The position numbers and the translations under genes are program-made. A stretch of 64,000 nucleotides of DNA from Anomaloglossus baeobatrachus (lineage: Eukaryota; Chordata; Amphibia; Anura; Aromobatidae), in NCBI RefSeq assembly GCF_048569485.1, contig NC_134354.1, forward strand, positions 445,700,779 through 445,764,778, read 5' to 3'. The notes under the pieces are model-generated. The model saw only the letters and a list, made by a program, of their open reading frames with translations, did no database searches and was not told the origin of the DNA. This document shows positions 57,187 through 64,000 of the stretch, piece by piece; within the stretch, counting starts at the first letter, position 1, and every line of letters starts with the position of its first letter.

Positions 57187-57387
57187 ATGGATCCAGGATC
57201 TCCAGTGGTGTCTGCTGGTCTACCAGCTGGAGGACTCTATCTAGCTCTCAGTGACAATGAGCAGAAATGTTACTCTGAGCTTTTCTCCTTGTGCCAAGTT
57301 GAAGGATCCTCACGATTGGCAGCAGATAGCAGCAAGGTGGCAGAATTGTTCTTGGCATCCCAGCTTCCAGCTGAAACTTTACACCAG
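57187..57387 (+). CDS. REPS2: REPS2, first coding exon
   Basis: The exon encodes 67 residues, MDPGSPVVSAGLPAGG then LYLALSDNEQKCYSELFSLC and VAELFLASQLPAETLHQ. It ends at a phase-0 GTGAGT donor (57,388). The block SELF...SQLPAETLHQ is the start of the first EH domain of RALBP1-associated Eps domain protein 2, where the next exon begins ITELCG in other vertebrates. The protein works in receptor endocytosis with RALBP1, epsin and Eps15. An in-frame TGA just upstream (57,181-57,183) makes this the first ATG, though its context is weak. REPS1 is less likely because it lacks the PAETLHQ block. Later exons are not in the window. Confidence 0.85.
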
Positions 57388-58249
57388 GTGAGTCCTAAAT
57401 GTGGAGACAGGTCATCCCACTCATTGATTCTGCTTAATTGGATATTTAACACTTTGTTGATAGTTGTTCATTAATTTTATTTATTTCTTTAGGAGTGTAA
57501 ATAGAAGAATTCCATATTTCCTGTGATATTCTCCTATTAATGCTAGTAAACAATGTCAAGCTTGTAGCCTGAGCTCTGGTGACCTCACCTGGAATTTTAC
57601 TGACTTACTTGACCAGTTAGGCCTTTTCTTGATTCTTGTTTTACCAGTCTGCACAGGTTGCTCCAAGCCTACTTTTGCTGGGTGGCATATAATGGAATAT
57701 TAATTTATCTGGGCTATGTTATGCTTGCTTTGCCCATATCTACCTTATTTATGACCAAATTTTTAAAGTCCATATTTCTTGCAAAGTAGGAGATATTTAT
57801 AGAGACCTATTATGTACAGTTATTATATAAAAAGATGAGAGTGCTTATAATGTTATTATGTTGTGCTTTGTTTTTATTATTATTGATTTGCATTAGTGCT
57901 CAGACCTCATAAACAAAGAATCACAGAATCATATACATTGTATCTTTCACAGCAACTTGAAAACCTGAAAACACATTTATGAATAAATGGGAAAAATTTT
58001 ACTCTGACATTAAATAATTAAGAGTTTTATTTCACGAACAATATTTATCACCTAAGCAAAGCGGTCTAGTGTCCCCTGTGTGAACAGAAATGCGTATGCA
58101 AGTCTATGGGAGTCGGGGTCATTCATGCAAACTATCGGTCACATATACTGAACAGACAGTTGTTCTTTTTCATGTCTTTTATTGAGCATATTGAGTAAAC
58201 ATTTACAACATTCATAGTATAGGAAGAAAATGTGAGTAGACTCTTGACT

Positions 58250-58370
58250 TTATTATCCTGTAGATCCTCCTTTTACAGCAATGACCTCAACTAAATGTTT
58301 CCTGCAGCTACAAATAAGATTTGTGTAATGCTGAGGAGGCATTTATGACCATTATTCCCTTAAAATGTGT
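58250..58370 (-). mobile_element. Tc1 remnant
   Basis: tattatcctgtagatcctcc and cttttacagcaatgacctc parallel 13,608-13,680 of the Tc1 element (C-terminal coding end). Only a short diverged piece remains. Confidence 0.55.
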
Positions 58371-58373
58371 TAA

Positions 58374-58745
58374 TGTGACGCCCCTGGACTAGTCAGGGTG
58401 TCACAGGGAACTGCACTCTTTTCTCTTACGGTGCAGAACTCACCCTCCATTGTTCTGGGGTCCTAACTTTTGGTATTGCTCCATCAGCATTGAAATCTTA
58501 ACCACACCTCACACCACACCCGTCAGGCACACCAGTGGGTGGTCTAGCTTGAAAAGGGCCACCCGCCTAGGGGTCAGGCAGACTGTTGGGAGGGACATAG
58601 TCAGTTGAGTGGTAGCCCTCAGAGAGTGAGTAGCTGAAGGGAGTTGTAGCTCCCTGGAAGACTTTGGCTAGGTCGCAGACAGTGGTCTGGGACCGGAGGA
58701 GTAGGAAACCCAGTCGCAGGGTATTGGAGAAGAGTGCCCAGACTT
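58374..58745 (+). mobile_element. LTR fragment of the TGTGACGCC family
   Basis: It starts TGTGACGCCCCTGGACTAG, like the LTRs at 33,795 and 37,146. It contains caccagtgggtggtctagc and ggtcgcagacagtgg equivalents. It is truncated on the right. Confidence 0.65.
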
Positions 58746-59655
58746 AGTTTTGGAGATAAACAGATCACTTCCAGGGGTGGGATTTATTATTTTTTTTTCG
58801 CTTGATACACAGTACATCCGATTGGATGTCACTGATAGGGCAGTTCTGGTCTACGCCCCCATGGAGCCAGCCATAAACAGATCACTTCCAGGGGTGGCAT
58901 TTATTAAATTTTTTTTGCTTAGTACACATTACATCTGATCATGCTATTACTCCAAGCGAGCCGAACAAACACTACACGCGGCTCGCACTGGGCTGAACTC
59001 TGCGATGCTCGCTCGAGTTGGGTTGCATCCGCAAAGCACCTGACCTCCAAACTCCAACATTGATTTCTTTTTAAAGGGCCTGTTGAGTATGAACACCAAA
59101 CTTTACTGTTTGGGTTCGCTCATCTCTAATCATTGGTACAATCTGTACAGCCGCACAGGGGCCCAAGGGGTAAGGGGCAAGGGCGCTCATTTCTTTCCCT
59201 AAGACAGGTAACATCATGCATTTTGATGAGTTATTGGGTCTGAAAAGGGCCCATATACTGTTCTTGCACAGGGAGCCTTTTCCAATTGTATCTGTTGGTG
59301 TGCACAGTATTAGTACATTTTAACAATTGTGTTACCTTTCACAGTACAGTTACTCCCTTAGCCAATACTTAAAGAAGCTCTCCCAGAAAAATGTTTATTG
59401 ATTAAATGTGTATACATGTGCATGTAATGTAGTGTGAGTGTACTAATATACTCACCTACTGCCATTCTCTCTGGGTCATGCAGCGCTGTTTATGGCTGGC
59501 TGCATGTGGGCGTAGACCAGAACTGCCCAATCAGTGACATTCAAAGGGGTTCAGGTCAAGACAGGGTCCGAAACCAAACCCAAACTGTATCTAAAGTCCT
59601 GCTGAACCCGCCGAACCTCAACTTCCAATGGTCCTCTCATCTCTACCAATGATTT
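58746..59655. mobile_element. hAT-related non-autonomous remnants in inverted order
   Basis: gttctggtctacgccc (58,846) and its inverse gggcgtagaccagaac (59,508) flank a region with a ggttcgctcatctcta end at 59,114-59,129 and a second atggtcctctcatctctacc end near 59,630. The block agatcacttccaggggtgg is duplicated at 58,760 and 58,877. These are hAT-type ends without any transposase. Confidence 0.55.
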
Positions 59656-60069
59656 GTCTTCCCCCTGCCTGTGTAATAATAAAACAATGCAAACATAGAC
59701 TACAAAGTGTTAACATACAATTCAAGTATCACAATGGCTTAAGCAGGATGACAAATATGTCGCAATGTTTAAGAATGCTTACTTTTTAAGCCAAACGTTT
59801 GGAGCATACCTTGAGTAAATGTGGTCTATTTTATAAACACCTGAGTTAAAAAAAAGTATCTACAACCTTTAAGCTACATTCTATTAACAGTTTGGTGAGT
59901 TTTTGATATTGCTGAATTTCTCGTATTTTTCTTTACATGGGTTTTTGTGTCCTGTTTTTACATGCGTTTTTTACCTGTGTTTTTTGTGTCTTTTTGATAT
60001 GTCATGCTTTAAGCAAAGCTGCTTTGTGTTTCATACTTCCTGGTATTTTGCTTTGAAAAAGTTTTTTTG

Positions 60070-60747
60070 ATATACCAAATTTTTCGTTTTATAAGACGCA
60101 TCAAATTATAAGACACACCCCAAATTTAGAGATGAAAAAGGTATAAAAAAAAGGAGCCTGTCTTATACTTTGGTGGTGTCTTATTGGAGGGCAGGTGGCA
60201 GCAGTGGTTGAGTGGGGTCACAGGAGGCAGGGCAATGCTGCAGGCGCTGTGGTGGGGGCTGTGCTGGCAGAGGTGGGGTCTGTGCTGCCACTGCTGGTGC
60301 GGCGAGTGTTCCAGATGTTCTGTCGGTGGTGTGGGCTTCAAAGAAATGGCGCCCGGAGGCGGCGCGTGTACAGATGAGATCTTAAGCCAAGAGCTCCATC
60401 TGCGCACACGCCGATTCCAGGCGCCATTATTTGAAGCCATAGCATCTGGGACACCCGCCATATCACCATGCGCCACACAGCTGCACGCACAGCCAGCCGC
60501 CCGCACAGCTAGCTAGCCAGCCAGCCGCCCACACAGATAGACAGCCAGCTGCCGGCACAGACAGACAGCTGCCTGCACAGACAGCTGCTCGCACAGACAG
60601 CCCCCACCACAGCCCGCACGGCAGCCAGCACAGCGCCCATTCATCACCTCCCTGTAAGCTACATTTGGATTTTAAAATGTACCCCTCATTTTTCTCCCAA
60701 AGTTTTTGGGAGGAAAAGTGCGTCTTATAATCTGGAAAATACAGTAC
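60070..60747. mobile_element. MITE with ATAAGACGCA inverted ends
   Basis: The left end (ttttcgttttataagacgca) and right end (tgcgtcttataatctggaaaa) are inverted copies with a few mismatches. Between them lie a GC-rich centre and a cagccagc-type minisatellite. The superfamily is not determined. Confidence 0.65.
60480..60635. repeat. Imperfect (CACAGNCAGC)n minisatellite
   Basis: Units such as cagccgcccgcacag, cagctgcctgcacagacag and cagctgctcgcacagac repeat irregularly. Confidence 0.8.
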
Positions 60748-61889
60748 TTATGTGCTGATTACAAGAACACTAAAAACGCATAAGCGTTTTTTTTTTTTAC
60801 CTACGGATGTTCCGCATCTAATGCAAGTAAGTCTATGAGAAAAATCTGCCCATAAAAGTCAGCATACCCCGAAAAGAAATTGACATTTTTCAGATTTGAA
60901 ACAAGATTCGCAGGTTAGTTTATGCGGAGTAAAGAAGAAGCACAGAGGGCAGGAGATTTCTATGACCCTCATTCACTTTGCAAAACTACTCAGCATCAAA
61001 GACTCACCAAAAACTCATCGTGGGCACATAGCCTTAATAAATGCAATAATCAATGCAGAAATATAGGTCATTTGAAAAAGTTGACTTTCTTTTTCTGACA
61101 ACTACACACGTCTGTTAACTTCTTGATACCAGATACTGAACCACATGGCACATCAATAGATCAGAGCTATTATGGTGAAGGGACATTCATAACATTCGGC
61201 TGTTGGTTTTAATGTTATGGCTGATTGGTGGGCATATCTGCATCAATTAGCATTAGCTTGACTTTTCATTTCAATTAAACTGTATACACAGGAAAAGCAA
61301 AGTAGTAGAGGGCTATAATGAGCCCTTTTTGAAGCAGGATAAGAAAGAGTGCCAATAGGTTTCTACAAGTAGAAATGGCTATTAATAATGCATGAGATTT
61401 TTTTCATCTGTGGAGCACAATATTGTATATATTATGCGAACTTTCTTTAACTACTGGCAAATAAAGCACATTTGTGAGCAGTTGCAAAACTCATGAAGTG
61501 TTATTCATAAAAAAAAAACCATTTACAGTGCTGATATTGAGGTGTGTGAAAACCTGTCTGAATATACTGCAAGCGTTGTGATCTTTAAACTAGTACTGTG
61601 CATGTGTTTCGGTTCTCATGGGAGCTAATTCAAAACAAAGGTCAGAGCAAAGATCCATGTATCACTAATGGGGAATGTTGGTGTTTAGCTTGATATTAAA
61701 AAAAAAAATCAAAATTATTTTCACTCCACCTCCCTTAATAGAGTAATGTATGTTTTTGGATAATTTATAAAAAAACTTGTACATTACATTAGATATGGCT
61801 CCCAACTGACCCAGATGCCCCGGCAGTCATGGCTTTTGTCGATTTCCTCTCATTACTTAGCTCTTCCCCTGGCATCTCTGCATAAAAAA

Positions 61890-62118
61890 ATTACCAATTT
61901 TCATCTTCACTGGTCACCCTGGGACTCGAGCTCTACCGATAAGCCACTGCCCACACTGAAAGCGGTAGGAGGATTTGATTTACTTGACCTGTAGTGCAAG
62001 TAGTGAATCCAGATGTAGATTATACATAGAGATACATTTGTAGATTGCACTGTGTTTATATGTACCTATATACTAGAGGTGAAGAAAAATCAGATTTCTT
62101 TTGTTCCTATACAACTGA

Positions 62119-62161
<43 letters not shown>

Positions 62162-62450
62162 TACAAAAACATATGAAATTTTTGTATTCCCTCACCCGGG
62201 GACTAGAACCAACAACCTTCAGCATTGTAGGCAGCAGGTGAACATTTGAGCCCCTGGCTCTGCTGTTGTCACTGGAAGAATTACGTATAGATGAAGCTGT
62301 AATGCAGCCTCTGACGTCACAGGTAGATTATACTAGTACATAGAGATACATAACAGTGTATTTCTATGTCCCTATATTCTAGAGATAGAATAAAAGAGAT
62401 ATTATTTTCTTCATATAAATTAACTAGAAAATAATTAAAAAAAAATACAA
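61890..62450 (-). repeat. Two tRNA-like SINE remnants in direct order
   Basis: On the minus strand, 62,190-62,285 reads a tRNA-like promoter with B-box-like GGTTCTAGTCCC. 61,905-61,975 reads TGGCTTATCGG (A-box-like) and AGCTCGAGTCCC (B-box-like). Flanking blocks recur: gtagattatac...catagagatac at 62,016 and 62,325, and tctagaga/ctagaggtga just after. The repeat length is about 300 bp. The A-to-B spacing in the first copy is too short for a working promoter. Confidence 0.45.
62119..62158. repeat. (AAT)n microsatellite
   Basis: About thirteen uninterrupted AAT/ATA trinucleotides. Confidence 0.95.
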
Positions 62451-62639
62451 TAATGCCAATTTTATTTCGCTTTTTTTTTTAATAATAAGCATCACAAATA
62501 AGCAAATATTAACGACATATATGGTGTCCCTGTAATCATAATGACCCACACAACACTGCAATCAGTTTATATATGGTGATCAGTAAATAAAATGGCATAA
62601 TTGATTATTTTTCTCTATTAAACTCATAAAAAAGTATTA

Positions 62640-62995
62640 AAATTGAAACTCTGATGCAGTGTTCACATGTAACGTAAATTCTGCGTTTTTTTAAGTGGGT
62701 TTTTATTTCTGCAGGTCTCCGCACCACAGAAAGCAGTAACACATTTCTCTGATTGTTTCTCTGATTGTTTCACATTAGCTGCGTTATTTTTATGCTTTTT
62801 CCCTCTTATTTGATGTGTTTTGGTTCAGATGTGAATGCGGGTTTGTAATACTTTTTTAATAGCACAGAAAAGCTTTCATTCTGCATTTAAAAATTCAACA
62901 GCCCTTTTTTAAGACTTCACATAGAAACCTTTAGAGACAAAAAAGCACTAAAACTGCACAGTTCAGCAACCTCTTTTGACAAACCAAGTGAAGGG
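62640..62995. repeat. AT-rich dispersed repeat shared with 12.9-13.2 kb
   Basis: ttttccctcttatttgatg, agcacagaaaagc and ttagagacaaaaaagcac occur in the same order as at 12,940-13,100. Confidence 0.5.
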
Positions 62996-63202
62996 TTGCC
63001 AACCTACGGTACTATTCAATTTTTCTGGACAATTGGACCAAAATTCACAGATTATCTCAAATTTTTACGGACATTTGCCATGTCCCTTAATAAAGATCAA
63101 TAACAACTATGCCCCCTGAGATGTGAGATGTCCAAAATAATACAGAGTAAGATCGCATACTGAAATTTACACCCAGCATGAAGGATAACAAGTGGCACTG
63201 TG

Positions 63203-63421
63203 CATAGATACAGTATATCACAAAAGTGAATACACTCCTTACATTTTTTTAACTATTTTATTATATCTTTTCAAGGGATAACAGTTAAGATAGGCACTTT
63301 TATACAATGTAAAGTAATCAGTGTACAGTTTATATAACAGTGTAAATTTGGTGTATCCTCTAAATAACTCAACACAGAGCCATTAATGTCAAAACCGCTT
63401 GCAAAAATGTGAGTACACCTC
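63203..63421. mobile_element. Tc1/mariner terminal remnant
   Basis: acagtatatcacaaaagtga, attttattatatcttttca and aacagtgtaaatttgg are typical of a long Tc1/mariner inverted end. It is cut at gtgagtacacctctaa by the Harbinger MITE. Confidence 0.65.
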
Positions 63422-63424
63422 TAA

Positions 63425-63993
63425 AGGGTGCTTTACACGCTGCGATATCAGTACCGATATCGCTAGCGAGTGTACCCGCCCCCGTCGGTTGTGCGACACG
63501 GGCAAATCGCTGCCCGTGGCGCACAACATCGGTTACACCCATCACACTACTTACCTGCCTAGCGACATCGCTGTTGCTGGCGAACCTCCTCCTTTCTAAG
63601 GGGGCGGTTCGTTCGGCGTCATAGCGACGTCACTAAGTGGCCGCCCAATAGCAGAGGAGGGGCGGAAATGAGCGGGCCAAACATCCTCCCATCCCCTTCC
63701 TTCCTCATTGCCGGCGAGATGCAGGTACGGTGAGTTTCCTCGTTCCTGTTGTGTCACACATGGCGATGTGTGGTGCCACAGGAACAACGAACAACCTCGC
63801 AACTCACCTGTCAACGATTTTTGGTGTTGGAGCGACCTCTCCAATACCAACGATTTTTACCTCTTTTGCGATCGTTTTAGGTCGCTCTGAGGTGTTACAT
63901 GCTGCGATGTCGCTAACAACGCCGGATGTGCGTCACAAACACCGTGACCCCGACGATATATCGTTAGCGATGTCGCAGCGTGTAAAGCACCCT
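63425..63993. mobile_element. Harbinger MITE (569 bp)
   Basis: The inverted ends AGGGTGCTTTACACGCTGCG are perfect over about 20 bases. The TAA target duplication is at 63,422-63,424 and 63,994-63,996. Subterminal gcgatatc and atcgttagcga motifs match the ends of the 6.2-kb Harbinger at 41,179-47,373. No coding capacity is seen. Confidence 0.93.
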
Positions 63994-64000
63994 TAAGTGA

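Larger units (their letters stand above)
57388..64000 (+). other. REPS2 intron 1 (runs off the window)
   Basis: It starts at the GTGAGT donor. No segment resembling the next EH exon (CGAxRVGYFG-type) is found, so the intron probably extends beyond 64,000. It contains the repeats listed separately. 59,650-60,066 and 60,748-61,860 show no recognisable feature. Confidence 0.65.

Noticed and set aside
60184-60516. 110-residue Trp/Cys-rich frame
   Set aside because: It lies in the GC-rich centre of a MITE with no homology; an opposite-strand frame of similar length overlaps it.
61905-61975. A functional tRNA gene
   Set aside because: The A and B boxes are too close and no cloverleaf can be drawn; it is more likely a SINE remnant.

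Overview
The window reads as repeat-rich vertebrate DNA, most likely from a frog or toad. The grounds are hAT elements ending in TAGAGATGAGCGAAC-type termini, chromodomain Ty3/Gypsy elements, a long-TIR Tc1 element, Harbinger elements and a LINE tail. The only host gene supported is the first coding exon of REPS2 (57,187-57,387, + strand), recognised by the EH-domain start and the block SQLPAETLHQ followed by GT-GAGT. The DNA from 57,388 to the end is probably its intron 1. Everything else is mobile or tandem DNA. Family assignments are by eye, without database searches.

Layout. 1-1,846: the 5' end of a minus-strand hAT element with a 220-bp tandem repeat, sitting inside a Ty3/Gypsy pol fragment (1,847-3,820) that is followed by LTR-like DNA. 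5,456-12,232: a 442-bp satellite array that flips orientation at a 27-bp spacer (7,981-8,007). 12.2-16.1 kb: old LTR pieces, a Tc1 transposon (13,380-15,063) with two nonsense codons, and a MITE. 16.2-19.2 kb: a 133-bp tandem array split by an internally deleted Gypsy element (16,997-18,122). 19.2-22.8 kb: unrecognised DNA with a LINE tail. 22,822-32,254: an inverted repeat whose right arm is split by a 2.4-kb hAT-type element (24,057-32,217, 8-bp TSD), itself split by a chromodomain Gypsy element (24,152-29,907, 5-bp TSD).

33-53.4 kb is a second nest. A decayed hAT element contains an LTR element whose internal open frame ends in a cold-shock-like domain (33,795-37,829). It also contains a near-intact chromodomain Gypsy element (40,194-52,646, TSD CATGA). 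The left LTR of that Gypsy element contains a complete 6.2-kb PIF/Harbinger transposon (41,179-47,373) with three gene models: a DDE transposase, a four-exon SANT/Myb-like protein of about 220 aa, and a MADF-domain protein of about 335 aa on the opposite strand.

53.4-55.6 kb looks like a solo LTR. The REPS2 exon follows, and the rest is intronic repeat DNA ending in a 569-bp Harbinger MITE (63,425-63,993) with termini like those of the 6.2-kb element. The two most novel-looking items are the LTR element with the cold-shock-like domain and the three-gene Harbinger transposon.
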